From NCBI GenBank assembly GCA_002399815.1, contig DHEJ01000002.1, positions 1 through 34,628 of the forward strand: DNA of 34,628 nucleotides. Reading direction: 5' to 3'. The translations under genes were made by a program, and so were the position numbers. The DNA is from Acholeplasmataceae bacterium UBA4853. GTDB taxonomy: Bacteria; Bacillota_I; Bacilli_A; Acholeplasmatales; Acholeplasmataceae. Each line of letters begins with the position of its first letter. Position 1 is the stretch's first letter. This document shows positions 17,403 to 25,339 of the stretch, piece by piece. The notes beneath the pieces were generated by a model. The model searched no databases. It worked only from the letters and a program-made list of their open reading frames with translations, and was not told where the DNA came from.

Positions 17403-17431
17403 GAAAAGAGGTTAACAAACCTCTTTTCTTT
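17403..17431 (+). terminator. Partial terminator between antitoxin RNA and toxin gene
   Basis: GAAAAGAGGTT (17403-17413) pairs perfectly with AACCTCTTTTC (17418-17428) around AACA, then TTT. In type III loci this terminator sets the high ratio of antitoxin RNA to toxin mRNA. The short T-run would allow some read-through into the toxin gene. Confidence 0.85.
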
Positions 17432-17450
17432 AATAATCTTGGGGGAAACT

Positions 17451-18026
17451 ATGTTTAAACTAGATAAAATTGAACTCTTTAACGTTAATATGGACTATCT
17501 CAAAGCACTAAACACTATCGATAGCGAAGTATATTATATTAACAGCATTGTTTATGAGAATAAACCTTATGTTGGTGTTTTAGTTAATAACGATGGTTTA
17601 GATTACATAATTCCGTTAACGAGCGCTAAGAATAAACATAAAAACTGGAAAAACGTTTCTAGGGAATCATATTTGATTTTTGAATTTATAAATAATTCGG
17701 ATTTAGGGGATAATGATATTTATGTTTCGCAGGAAAGTTCAGATATAGTAAAGAAAATTATCTCAGTTCTAGACATTAAGAAAATGATTCCTGTTAAAGA
17801 AGGGCTTTATACAAAAATTGACATTGAATCAATAGAGTCAACCAACGAAAAATATGCAGACCTACTTAATAAAGAAATATTTTTTTTAAGAGACAAAAAA
17901 CAAAGCATCGCTGACAAAGCAAACAAAATATACATAGAACAGAAAGAAAGTGGAGTGGTAAAACAATTTCACTGTAATTTTTCTGTTCTTGAGGCTGTCT
18001 GTAAATCCTATTCTGTATCAAAATAA
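17451..18026 (+). CDS. Type III toxin, ToxN/AbiQ-family endoribonuclease
   Basis: ToxN/AbiQ proteins cut mRNA and the antitoxin RNA; they arrest growth and give phage resistance by abortive infection. This 191-residue protein has the family landmarks: an early strand with YVGVLV, the active-site segment IPLTSAK (T57, S58, K60), MIPVKEG in the middle, a helix with LLNKEIFFLRDKKQSI, and the C-terminal HCNFSVLEAVCKSY matching the family's CNFSLLE. ATG 17451 with GGGGGA five to nine bases upstream is preferred to TTG 17439. The order promoter, RNA repeats, terminator, toxin is diagnostic. The exact subfamily was not determined. Confidence 0.9.
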   Translation: MFKLDKIELFNVNMDYLKALNTIDSEVYYINSIVYENKPYVGVLVNNDGLDYIIPLTSAKNKHKNWKNVSRESYLIFEFINNSDLGDNDIYVSQESSDIVKKIISVLDIKKMIPVKEGLYTKIDIESIESTNEKYADLLNKEIFFLRDKKQSIADKANKIYIEQKESGVVKQFHCNFSVLEAVCKSYSVSK

Positions 18027-18029
18027 GAA

Positions 18030-18172
18030 CATTGATAAACGATACAAACTTATAATGCTTATTTGAATTTGTATCAAAATAGGTCACACAACACAAAATT
18101 GTCTTGTTTCACTCCACTATTGCACTTTAGTGTGTGTTTTGGAGTTGATTTACTACTATTTAATCTCTCCTG
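18030..18172 (+). repeat. Dispersed repeat, copy C1
   Basis: The left part (about 18050-18118) resembles the centre of copy A1, including a match to GTCTTGTTTCACTCCACT. The right part (18120-18172) resembles 21168-21224 (copy C2), sharing TTTACTACTATTTAATCTCTC. ACTCCA and TGGAGT arms can pair, with CACTA/TAGTG inside. C1 joins the A and C types into one family. It follows the toxin gene directly and ends next to a truncated gene. Confidence 0.65.
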
Positions 18173-18186
18173 AATTTACACCATAG

Positions 18187-18408
18187 TTCACTATTTCTTT
18201 GGATGATGTTCCATTAACTGATGATGACATAAACATTATAAAATTAAGGACAAAAATGATACACGATTATTCATTGAAATATGTAGATTTAATCCTGTAT
18301 TTTATTGAAGATAACTACAATGATATTTTATCTAATTTAAAGGTTTCAAATAATGAAGTTATACGGTCTGTTTTGTCACATTTGAATTTACTTGGGATTA
18401 AAATATAA
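18187..18408 (+). pseudogene. C-terminal remnant of an unknown gene
   Basis: An open frame of about 73 codons with clear coding character (DDINIIKLRTKMIHDY, then IEDNYNDILSNLKVSNNEVI) but no ribosome site and no good start; the first usable codon is TTG 18199. The frame opens right beside the end of repeat C1. It looks like the 3' end of a gene whose 5' part was lost at the repeat boundary. The C-terminal half looks like a small helical, possibly HTH-like, tail. The parent family is not identified. Confidence 0.5.
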
Positions 18409-18592
18409 GCAATTTTAAATCCACAAGACAAGTTTCATATTAATTGTATCCTATTCAGTAGTTATAATGGATTTTGAATTAATAAAATTATAGATGTTGC
18501 ATGTGAATTATATGTAAGTATAACAATTTTTGGGTTAATTCAGAAGTTTATGATTAATAATCATTTCAAAAGTTTTGAAAAATTGAACTTTA

Positions 18593-18601
18593 TGGTAAAA
18601 T
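18593..18601 (+). promoter_or_regulatory. Extended -10 promoter
   Basis: TGGTAAAAT before the protease gene; TTGAAA (18575-18580) could be a -35 box at 15 bp. The preceding stretch from 18409 shows no gene. Confidence 0.4.
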
Positions 18602-18628
18602 AGTATAAAGTAAACAAGGGGATATATT

Positions 18629-19537
18629 ATGCCAATATGGAATGATATTTTTAATGAAATACAGAAGACAGCTGTGCAAACCCCACATGGACTAGCATTC
18701 GATTATGATAACATAAGAAGAAAATATATAAAAGACTTTGCTGAATATAGAAATAGAAATGTTATCGTTTATTATTCTGATTTTTTAACACAAGGTAAGA
18801 ATACTAATCTTGATATAAATGATGGAGATATGGTAGGTTTTATGAATGCTGTTCATGGTTTAGATAAAAGTAAAGGTCTAGACTTGATTATACATACTCC
18901 AGGAGGATTTCCAACTGCAACTGAAAGTATTGTAAACTACCTAAATAGTGTTTTTGACGGTGATATTGAAATTTTCGTTCCTCATCTAGCGATGTCTGCA
19001 GGTACGATGTTAGCTTGTTCTTCAAAAAAAATATGGATGGGAAAGCAGTCTTCTCTTGGACCTATTGATCCACAATTCAATGGCATAGCTGCATTTAATA
19101 TAAAAAAAGAATTTGAAGATGCGAAGCAGGATTTAGAGACCAATCCCGATTCATTTAGAAATTGGCAGATAATACTATCAAAGTACCATCCAGCATTTTA
19201 CTATACGGTTTTAGACGCAATAGAGCTTTCATCTCAATTAGTAGAAAAATGGCTTGAAAAATATATGTTTAAAAATCAGCCAGATGCAAAACAAAAATCA
19301 AAAACAATTACAAAAAAATTAAACAATAATACAGGCTCTCATTCCAAACATTTTAGTCTAAATGATTGTTTGGAACTTGGATTAATTGTTGAATCATTTG
19401 AATCTAATCCTGATATTCAAGATAAGGTTTTAAGTATTTATCATTGTTTTCAAATAGCTGGTAGTGGTACAAATTTATGTAAAATAATTGAGAATAATAT
19501 AGGTAAGTGTTTTATACAAAATAATGTAGTGAGGTAG
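18629..19537 (+). CDS. ClpP/SppA-fold serine protease of the SDH family
   Basis: This 302-residue protein belongs to the serine dehydrogenase proteinase (SDH_sah, PF01972) group, with the ClpP/crotonase fold also used by SppA. LIIHTPGGFPTATES near 87-101 is the oxyanion loop, MSAGTM near 122-127 holds the probable nucleophile Ser123, and KQSSLGPIDPQ near 138-148 follows as in the family. There is no signal peptide or transmembrane segment, so it acts in the cytosol, unlike typical SppA. AAGGGGAT lies seven bases before the ATG. A small gene starts five bases after its stop, indicating a two-gene operon. In this cargo context it may be an effector protease; the substrate is unknown. Confidence 0.85.
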   Translation: MPIWNDIFNEIQKTAVQTPHGLAFDYDNIRRKYIKDFAEYRNRNVIVYYSDFLTQGKNTNLDINDGDMVGFMNAVHGLDKSKGLDLIIHTPGGFPTATESIVNYLNSVFDGDIEIFVPHLAMSAGTMLACSSKKIWMGKQSSLGPIDPQFNGIAAFNIKKEFEDAKQDLETNPDSFRNWQIILSKYHPAFYYTVLDAIELSSQLVEKWLEKYMFKNQPDAKQKSKTITKKLNNNTGSHSKHFSLNDCLELGLIVESFESNPDIQDKVLSIYHCFQIAGSGTNLCKIIENNIGKCFIQNNVVR

Positions 19538-19542
19538 ATTTA

Positions 19543-19826
19543 ATGAATAATACATATATAAATCCAGCATTTCCAATTCAAAATAGTTCCCAAGAAATCA
19601 AGATGGATACATATTGTTCAGGAACACTGAATTTAGAAAGACTAGATGAAAATAAAACAGTTAAAGATATTTTGCAAATATATTATTATCTTAATAATGA
19701 AATTGACATCCATAGTAATGCGAAAGTTAAAAATTATTAATAGATTTATTGCTTAATAGTGGAGCTATTAAAATCGGAAACTTAACTGATATCAAAAAGT
19801 TGTACGTTAGTAAAATAATGAAATAA
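19543..19826 (+). pseudogene. Small partner gene of the protease with a frameshift
   Basis: The first frame encodes 65 residues (MNNTYINPAFPIQNSS to AKVKNY) and stops at 19740. A second frame opens at 19731 and reads KLLIDLLLNSGAIKIGN to YVSKIMK, stopping at 19826. Adding one A to the five-A run at 19729-19733 joins them into one protein of about 94 residues. So this is a gene with a one-base loss, a sequencing error, or a slippage site. GAGGT lies before the ATG, five bases after the protease gene. It is probably a dedicated partner or substrate of the protease. Repeat A1 begins right after its end. Confidence 0.65.
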
Positions 19827-19827
19827 A

Positions 19828-20142
19828 GTGTACATTGATAACATGTTGGTGGTATATGATTTCCACTCTATGTATAGTTGTTGCTATATTGAAAGGTAGC
19901 AGTTTCCACTTGCTGTAGGATACTTTCCAGTTCTTGGTAAAAAATAACACTTTTCTTTACAACTCATAAATTTGCGTGCATTTAGTTACAAATAGGGCAC
20001 CATCATTCGTCTTGTTTCACTCCACTGTGAATGGCTTAACAAGGCTGTAGGTAGAGTGCTATTATATGCAAAAGGAACCTAAAATGGTTCCTTTTTTGCT
20101 ATCAATAGACTATTCATAAAATGAAGTACCGTCCTATCGAAC
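19828..20142 (+). repeat. Dispersed repeat, copy A1; candidate structured RNA
   Basis: This is the most complete copy. It aligns with 25340-25520 plus 27013-27146, where an IS interrupts it. Visible structure: TATAG/CTATA (19873-19888); GAAAG with CTTTC (19891-19927) enclosing AGCA/TGCT; CACTC/GAGTG (about 20019-20058); and a terminator at 20070-20097. It ends with a 20-bp motif GAAGTACCGTCCTATCGAAC (20123-20142). No open frame is conserved. The changes between copies tend to keep pairing. It accounts for most of the gene-free stretch 19827-20259. Confidence 0.65.
20070..20097 (+). terminator. Intrinsic terminator within repeat A1
   Basis: AAAAGGAACC (20070-20079) pairs with GGTTCCTTTT (20086-20095) around TAAAAT, with the T-run to 20097. 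The equivalent hairpin in copy A2 (27075-27101) has a different stem sequence but is still paired. Confidence 0.85.
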
Positions 20143-20221
20143 TTATTTTAATCAAAATTAATAAATTTAAAACAACATAGTTAAATCAAATTAGTATAGT
20201 TGAATAATTCACAATCTTGTA

Positions 20222-20230
20222 TGTTATAAT
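20222..20230 (+). promoter_or_regulatory. Extended -10 promoter
   Basis: TGTTATAAT, 30 bases before the ATG at 20260, with a weak TTGAAT at 20200-20205. Confidence 0.5.
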
Positions 20231-20259
20231 TAATTTAAAAATATACGAGAGGAATAAAT

Positions 20260-21093
20260 ATGAATTTTCAACAAAAAGGAAATTTTTTTATGGGAGCTAT
20301 TGCTATAGAACCCGACTCAATTACAGATGATAAGATACGAGTTCCAATGAATATGTACGATCAATGCGTGAATAAATTACAAAGTAAAAGTATTGAAGCA
20401 TTGATAATAAATAAATCATTTGAAAATGTTCAACAACCAGTTTTAGTAAAATTGGTGAGAAATGAAGATAAACTAAATCAAAATACACTATTTATAAATC
20501 GTTATTTATATTCTTTTTTGTTAGGTACGGTTCAACTTGATACAGATATTTTTCGAATTGGTTTAGTTTCTAATATAGATGATGATTTTAGAAAAGCGTA
20601 TGATATAAACAGTATAAAATCAAATCTTAGTGCAATTAAAGAGATTAGTAATAAGAAACACGTACAAGGTACTTCATATTATGATGCGTGGAAATTACAA
20701 AAAACATTAATAAAACCGCATGGAAATATAAATTTTGAACCTGAAAACGACAAAGATTATAAGTTTTTTAGTGGCTTAAAGAATTTTTATTCAAGTGGTC
20801 TTAAGTGTCCACATTGTGAAAGTATCCTATATAAAACAATATTTAATCAGAATAAAGAATATAGAATTGAAACTGACGATTTAAAACATCCTATCATCGG
20901 AATAAAACGAGTTTTTTCATGTGTACAATGTGCAACTTTCTATACTGCAGCAAAGGAATCAGTAGCAGATGGTTTTGTCTACTCAAAAGAATGTATTGAT
21001 TTTACCGATTATAAAGAAACATTGATTACTATGAACGAAGAATCTACATCAGAAGGAAGAATGGATGGAGGATTTGTAGATTTGGATTATTGA
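20260..21093 (+). CDS. Unknown protein with a C-terminal zinc ribbon
   Basis: A 277-residue protein I do not recognise. The N-terminal 100 residues contain strand-rich segments (FFMGAIAIEP, QPVLVKLVRNE). The C-terminal part has CPHC near 183-186 and CVQC near 222-225, a four-cysteine zinc ribbon. The C-terminal end is acidic (GGFVDLDY). AGAGGA lies eight bases before the ATG. It stands alone behind its own promoter, between repeats A1 and C2. A nucleic-acid-binding role is plausible from the zinc ribbon but not shown. Confidence 0.7.
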   Translation: MNFQQKGNFFMGAIAIEPDSITDDKIRVPMNMYDQCVNKLQSKSIEALIINKSFENVQQPVLVKLVRNEDKLNQNTLFINRYLYSFLLGTVQLDTDIFRIGLVSNIDDDFRKAYDINSIKSNLSAIKEISNKKHVQGTSYYDAWKLQKTLIKPHGNINFEPENDKDYKFFSGLKNFYSSGLKCPHCESILYKTIFNQNKEYRIETDDLKHPIIGIKRVFSCVQCATFYTAAKESVADGFVYSKECIDFTDYKETLITMNEESTSEGRMDGGFVDLDY

Positions 21094-21167
21094 GATTTAT
21101 GGGAAATTGATTAAAAGTTATTTTCTATAGATATACAGATATATTTGATTTTTAAGGTATTAAAAAA

Positions 21168-21224
21168 ACTGCACTATACCGTGTATTTCGGAGTGGATTT
21201 ACTACTATTTAATCTCTCGTGAAT
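21168..21224 (+). repeat. Dispersed repeat, copy C2
   Basis: It matches 18120-18172 over about 57 bp at roughly 80 percent, ending in the same TTACTACTATTTAATCTCTC segment. It carries no A-type left part. A gene remnant follows at once, as for C1. Confidence 0.6.
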
Positions 21225-21314
21225 CTTTTACATTTAGTAAATTTACAAAATGGATCACTAGAGTTCCTCAATAAAAAGTTTGAGAAAGATTATACTGCTT
21301 CAATTAATAAATGA
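21213..21314 (+). pseudogene. Short C-terminal gene remnant after repeat C2
   Basis: From 21213 an open frame reads LVNLLHLVNLQNGSLEF then LNKKFEKDYTASINK and stops at TGA 21312-21314. The composition is protein-like, and there is no start or ribosome site. It looks like the last 30 or so codons of a lost gene. Because it is short, chance cannot be excluded. Confidence 0.35.
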
Positions 21315-21352
21315 GTCCCCTAAGAAAATATAAATAATCAGGAGAACGAATA

Positions 21353-22117
21353 ATGTCTAAAGAATCAAAAGAAGAATTACTCAAAGCATGGAGTGATTTT
21401 CCAAATGAAAAACCTTTTATTGCAATAGTTGATCAAGATATTATTAAAAAAGATGAACTTGTTGATAATAAATCTCAGGGTAGTATCAGATTTGATTTTT
21501 CTTATTTACCACAACCATGGTGGGGAAATATAGATGATCCTAAAGTAATTATACTTGCTATAAATCCTGGAATTCACAAAATTCCAGAAAAAGAAAAAGA
21601 AGAAAATGATTCTACCGAAAAACTTATCAGGGATAATCTAAATGGTACACCAATTAATTGGTTAAAAGAAGGTTCTGTTACTAAAGATTGGTGGACACAA
21701 ACTCTCAATGATGTAATAGATGAATTAAAAGAGGAAAATAAAAGTGTTGAAAATATTGCTAATAAGTTAGGCGTATTTGAGTTATTTGGATATCATTCAT
21801 CTAAGTTTAACTCGGGAGATTATAGCAATATAGCACAGGTGATCAATAAAGAATTTGGTTCAAACAAAACAAGATTGCCTACTCAAGAAAAACTATTTAA
21901 ACATTTAAACAGTTTAATTGATGCTTCTAATCCGCCATTAGTCGTAATTATTTGGGGACAAAAATTTTGGAAAGAAGTCATTGACAAACTGGACAACAAT
22001 TGTGACAAAGTAGCACTAATTGACTATATTGATACAGTAAGCACTAGATCGCATTACCTAAGCAAAGGCAATCTAAGACCAATAGACTTTAAAAGATTAA
22101 AAGAAGCATTAGATTAA
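21353..22117 (+). CDS. Uracil-DNA-glycosylase-like protein
   Basis: The 254-residue protein matches the pattern of UDG-superfamily-like proteins common in defence islands: PWWGNIDDPKVIILAINPG (about 55-73) is the first conserved block, with the NPG turn in place of the classical water-activating motif. LVVIIWGQKFW near 197-207 is the late strand, and RSHYLSKG near 232-239 resembles the DNA-intercalation loop region. True glycosylase activity is not certain because the catalytic residues of classical Ung are not obvious. AGGAGAA lies before the ATG. It is followed by a terminator shared with the convergent gene. Confidence 0.7.
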   Translation: MSKESKEELLKAWSDFPNEKPFIAIVDQDIIKKDELVDNKSQGSIRFDFSYLPQPWWGNIDDPKVIILAINPGIHKIPEKEKEENDSTEKLIRDNLNGTPINWLKEGSVTKDWWTQTLNDVIDELKEENKSVENIANKLGVFELFGYHSSKFNSGDYSNIAQVINKEFGSNKTRLPTQEKLFKHLNSLIDASNPPLVVIIWGQKFWKEVIDKLDNNCDKVALIDYIDTVSTRSHYLSKGNLRPIDFKRLKEALD

Positions 22118-22121
22118 AAAT

Positions 22122-22157
22122 AACTCCCTTTACGATTTGTACTGTATCGGGAGTTTT
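22122..22157. terminator. Bidirectional terminator between convergent genes
   Basis: AACTCCC (22122-22128) pairs with GGGAGTT (22149-22155). Flanking A-rich and T-rich runs allow termination on both strands. It sits between the glycosylase-like gene and the minus-strand gene ending at 22159. Confidence 0.65.
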
Positions 22158-22158
22158 G

Positions 22159-22824
22159 TTATTTAATGTCTTTTACTCTTAAATATTCATTATCAAATAC
22201 TTCATATGTTCCAATGCTTAGAATCATATCCATAAAAAAACCAGTAGATTTGTTGTCTGCATAACCATAATATGATGGACTAGAGAGTAGGTTTGCTATT
22301 TCAGATGCTGCATTATAGAAATTGATTTCACGATGACCATAGAATAACTTTTGCATTTTCAGTTCTACGGCACGTTTCATTTTATTATACATGTAATCAT
22401 CAAACGTTATTCCTTCAGTTAAACTTATAGAGTTACCCGGATTAATAACAAAATAATTAATTAAGCCTTTATCATTAGCATTCTCCTCAGCTCTCGTTCT
22501 AACGACTACAGGAGATGCTTTTTTCTCATAATAAGGTTCAACTAAGATTGCCAAGTTTTTAGCAGTTGACTTTTTATTGGGTAAGTTATCTAAGGCTTTA
22601 ATCATTGCTTCAACTAGAGTAAATTTTCCTTGATCTGCAGTTTCTTTTAAATCGGATTTTAATTCTAGTTTATCTTTTACATAATCCATATCAAAAACTA
22701 CATATTTACCAGCACCATTATCAACGATAATTGCATAATCATTTTCTTTAATTATTGAATCAAGCTTATTTATGTCTTTTTCTAAATCCGCTTTAGTTAT
22801 TAAACCTTTAAAATCTAATTTCAT
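22159..22824 (-). CDS. Unknown protein, possible Phd-like N-terminus
   Basis: A 221-residue protein from ATG 22824, chosen because GAGGT lies eight bases upstream; an earlier ATG at 22839 has no site. The N-terminal 60 residues (IIKENDYAIIVDNGAGKYVVFD) recall the start of Phd/YefM-type DNA-binding antitoxins, though the protein is much longer. The middle (SPVVVRTRAEENA) and end (FFMDMILSIGTYEVFD) are not recognised. It is divergent from the 22955 operon, with a palindrome in between, so autoregulation is plausible. Assignment is weak. Confidence 0.65.
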   Translation of the reverse strand: MKLDFKGLITKADLEKDINKLDSIIKENDYAIIVDNGAGKYVVFDMDYVKDKLELKSDLKETADQGKFTLVEAMIKALDNLPNKKSTAKNLAILVEPYYEKKASPVVVRTRAEENANDKGLINYFVINPGNSISLTEGITFDDYMYNKMKRAVELKMQKLFYGHREINFYNAASEIANLLSSPSYYGYADNKSTGFFMDMILSIGTYEVFDNEYLRVKDIK

Positions 22825-22889
22825 ATATATTGACCTCATGATTATTTTAACATAGTATTAAAAAGTATATACTATCACTATCTTTTTCA

Positions 22890-22925
22890 TATACTAAATG
22901 ATATATTAGTATAGAATAGTATAAT
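22890..22925 (+). promoter_or_regulatory. Divergent promoter region with palindromic operator
   Basis: TATACTAA (22890-22897) and TTAGTATA (22906-22913) form a perfect eight-base inverted repeat with an eight-base spacer. TATAAT (22920-22925) is the likely -10 of the rightward operon, so the palindrome covers its -35 area. The stretch 22905-22921 is 16/17 identical to 28236-28252, in the promoter of another cargo cluster. Confidence 0.55.
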
Positions 22926-22954
22926 ACAAGTATAAGAAAAGAGGAATAAATAAA

Positions 22955-23197
22955 ATGATTGAGTTTTTAGTAATTGCCGTAATTATTTTAGGATTTATTG
23001 TATTAGGGATGTTGATATTCATTTGGTGGCAATTTTCGACCACAGATAATGCCTTAAGAAAAATCATTAAAAGAGAAATAGCATTATCATACTTACTTGA
23101 GGAAAATGGATACATAAACCAAGATGATGGACTTATCTATGATGAGGATAAAGGTGAATGGGTTAAATATGAAGATATCAAAGATGAAAGGAAATAA
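22955..23197 (+). CDS. Small single-span membrane protein
   Basis: An 80-residue protein. Residues 1-26 form one hydrophobic membrane segment (LVIAVIILGFIVLGMLIFIW). The rest is charged and cytosolic by the positive-inside rule (RKIIKREIALSY), ending in an acidic tail with a DDGLIYDEDKGEWVKYED pattern. GAGG lies about ten bases before the ATG. It is the first gene of a three-gene operon with the Sel1-repeat and zinc-ribbon membrane proteins. Function is unknown. Confidence 0.7.
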   Translation: MIEFLVIAVIILGFIVLGMLIFIWWQFSTTDNALRKIIKREIALSYLLEENGYINQDDGLIYDEDKGEWVKYEDIKDERK

Positions 23198-23206
23198 TTA
23201 ATATAT

Positions 23207-24844
23207 ATGGACTTATTAAAGAAAGGGTTAAAACATTTTACAGATAAGGTATATGATAAAGCACTTAATGTATTTTTAACAATTGAAAGTACAGAACCAA
23301 TTGCATCCTATCATCTAGGATTGATATATCGAAAAGGGTTAGGTGTAGATGAAAATCAAAAAGAAGCATTCAAATGGTTTTTAAAATCAGCAGAAAGTGG
23401 AAATGTCGAAGCACAGTATGTGGTAGGATGTTCATACATATTTAATCCAGGTTTTGCTGGAACACCGCTAGATAAAACAGAAAATGATAAAGAAACACAA
23501 AAAATGAAAGAAGATCCATTCTATGTTCCTTTTGACACTACTTTAGGTGTTGGAGTAGAACCAAACATCAATGAAGCATTCAAATGGTTGTTAGAAGCTC
23601 TCAAAAATGGTCATTATCAAGCTGAAATTGAACTAGATGATCTGTATGAATCAGAAGTGAAAAACCATGTGGAGATACTTAACCAAGATATGATTGAATT
23701 ACTTATCATTCACTACAAAGAAAAATATAAAGAAGGTCACATTGATGTCATCAATATCATTGGTGAACTTTATGAAAATAAGAATGGAAATTCGCATCAT
23801 TACAATGAAGCAATTAAATGGTATTTGATTGGTGCCAACAATCATTTGAGTTATTCACAATACCGTTTGGGACATTTGAATCGACTTGGACTTGGAACAG
23901 ATGTAGATATTTCAAAATCTATTAAATGGTTTAAATCATCAATCCAAAATGGTTATGATCAACATGATCCGTGGGTATATACATGTCTCGGGAAGATTTA
24001 TTCAAATCTTGAAGGAGAAGTCAATCAAAAGGAAGCAATCAAATGGCTTATCCTTGGCGCAAACTTTTATGATACTGAATCTGAGGTAATGTTAAAAAGG
24101 TTCTATGATAAAGGATATGATGTATCTGAAAAATATCATAAGAAATTCGCATTACTTAATAATGCACTTATTGGTGATATTCAATCACAGAGATTATTTA
24201 TTGATCAATATGTATTAAATAGTGGTGGATACACATGGAATGCTTATGATTGGTTAAAAAAAGAAGACGATAATGGAAATCAAAATGCCAAAGATCAACT
24301 TATGGATATTTTTGGATATCGATATGGTAGTTATGAAAGAGATCAAATAACCATCAATTTAGCAAATTCAGGCAATGAAGAAGAACAGTTTAATTTGGCG
24401 GAGATGTATAAAAGTGGTAGTCATGTTGAACAAAATAATGAATTGGCAATTTATTGGTATAAAAAAGCATCTGAAAAACATGTTATAGCAGCAATAGACT
24501 TAGGCTATTATTATGCACATGGAGTTCTAGGAGAAATTGATTATTTAGAAGCATATCATAACTATCAACACGCAATGACTATAGTAAAAGATATCTATGA
24601 GTTAAGAAAAATAAATCTAAATAAGTTAAGATACAATATTGGAAATGATAAAGCAGAGTTAAAAGCATTAAGCGGTGATGTTAATGCACAACTTTATATG
24701 GGATGTTTATATCAACATGGATTCGAGATTAATAGAAGTATTGTTAAATCCATTTATTGGTATGAGATGGCATCTAAACAAGGTAATGAGCAAGCAAAAA
24801 TGCAATTGATCTCATTGTATGAAAAACAAGATAAAGGATTATAG
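23207..24844 (+). CDS. Sel1-repeat protein
   Basis: A 545-residue helical repeat protein made mostly of Sel1-like (TPR-related) units, which act as protein-binding scaffolds. Recognisable units include ASYHLGLIYRKGLGVD with AFKWFLKSAESGNVEAQY, YSQYRLGHLNRLGLGTD, EEQFNLAEMYKSGSHVEQ and AQLYMGCLYQHGF with SIYWYEMASKQGNEQA. The middle is less regular. There is no signal peptide. The ribosome site is weak: AAAGGA lies about 14 bases from the ATG, so it may depend on coupling to the gene nine bases upstream. It is likely cytosolic, bridging the two membrane proteins of the operon. Confidence 0.85.
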   Translation: MDLLKKGLKHFTDKVYDKALNVFLTIESTEPIASYHLGLIYRKGLGVDENQKEAFKWFLKSAESGNVEAQYVVGCSYIFNPGFAGTPLDKTENDKETQKMKEDPFYVPFDTTLGVGVEPNINEAFKWLLEALKNGHYQAEIELDDLYESEVKNHVEILNQDMIELLIIHYKEKYKEGHIDVINIIGELYENKNGNSHHYNEAIKWYLIGANNHLSYSQYRLGHLNRLGLGTDVDISKSIKWFKSSIQNGYDQHDPWVYTCLGKIYSNLEGEVNQKEAIKWLILGANFYDTESEVMLKRFYDKGYDVSEKYHKKFALLNNALIGDIQSQRLFIDQYVLNSGGYTWNAYDWLKKEDDNGNQNAKDQLMDIFGYRYGSYERDQITINLANSGNEEEQFNLAEMYKSGSHVEQNNELAIYWYKKASEKHVIAAIDLGYYYAHGVLGEIDYLEAYHNYQHAMTIVKDIYELRKINLNKLRYNIGNDKAELKALSGDVNAQLYMGCLYQHGFEINRSIVKSIYWYEMASKQGNEQAKMQLISLYEKQDKGL

Positions 24845-24847
24845 TAT

Positions 24848-25336
24848 ATGGCGTATGTAAATGGTAAATATGTTTGTGATTATTGTGGTAATGTCATGAA
24901 TCAAAGAGTAGATGGTTGGAAGGTTGGGAATAACCATGCTACTTGTCCAATGTGTATTCAAAAACAAGAATTTATGAAACTACAATCTAAAGCACTAAAG
25001 AAACAGGAAAAAGAATCAAGCAAAGTTAAACATAGTTCTAGTTCAAATTTTGATATTACATTTTGGTCAGTATTAAAGTGGTTGTTTTGTCCTATATGGG
25101 GTGGAATATATCTTATTGTTAAAGGGATTAGTAACAAACATAAACTGTCTCTTTATGTGGGAATAGAGTTTACATTACTAACTGTTATTTTTGGTATTGT
25201 AACTAGTGTACTTTCTGAATTAAACACATCAATTGAGCCGACATATCAGATTATTTCAAGTATCTTTGGTGTACTATTTATTATCAATATAGTGATATTA
25301 GTAATTTTGTATAAAAGTTTTAATGAAAATGAGTAA
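24848..25336 (+). CDS. Zinc-ribbon protein with C-terminal membrane segments
   Basis: A 162-residue protein. Cysteines at 10, 13, 33 and 36 (CDYC, CPMC) form an N-terminal zinc ribbon. A lysine-rich linker follows. From about residue 75 there are two or three membrane segments: VLKWLFCPIWGGIYLIV, TLLTVIFGIVTSVL and IFGVLFIINIVILVILY. It starts three bases after the Sel1 gene stop and so is in the same operon. A small zinc-sensing or RNA-binding membrane protein is possible. Repeat A2 begins right after its end. Confidence 0.75.
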   Translation: MAYVNGKYVCDYCGNVMNQRVDGWKVGNNHATCPMCIQKQEFMKLQSKALKKQEKESSKVKHSSSSNFDITFWSVLKWLFCPIWGGIYLIVKGISNKHKLSLYVGIEFTLLTVIFGIVTSVLSELNTSIEPTYQIISSIFGVLFIINIVILVILYKSFNENE

Positions 25337-25339
25337 TCA

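Noticed and set aside
18030..20142. Integron attC-like sites or group II intron pieces
   Set aside because: No RYYYAAC/GTTRRRY box pairs, no tyrosine integron integrase, and no domain V-like hairpin or reverse transcriptase were found near the repeats.
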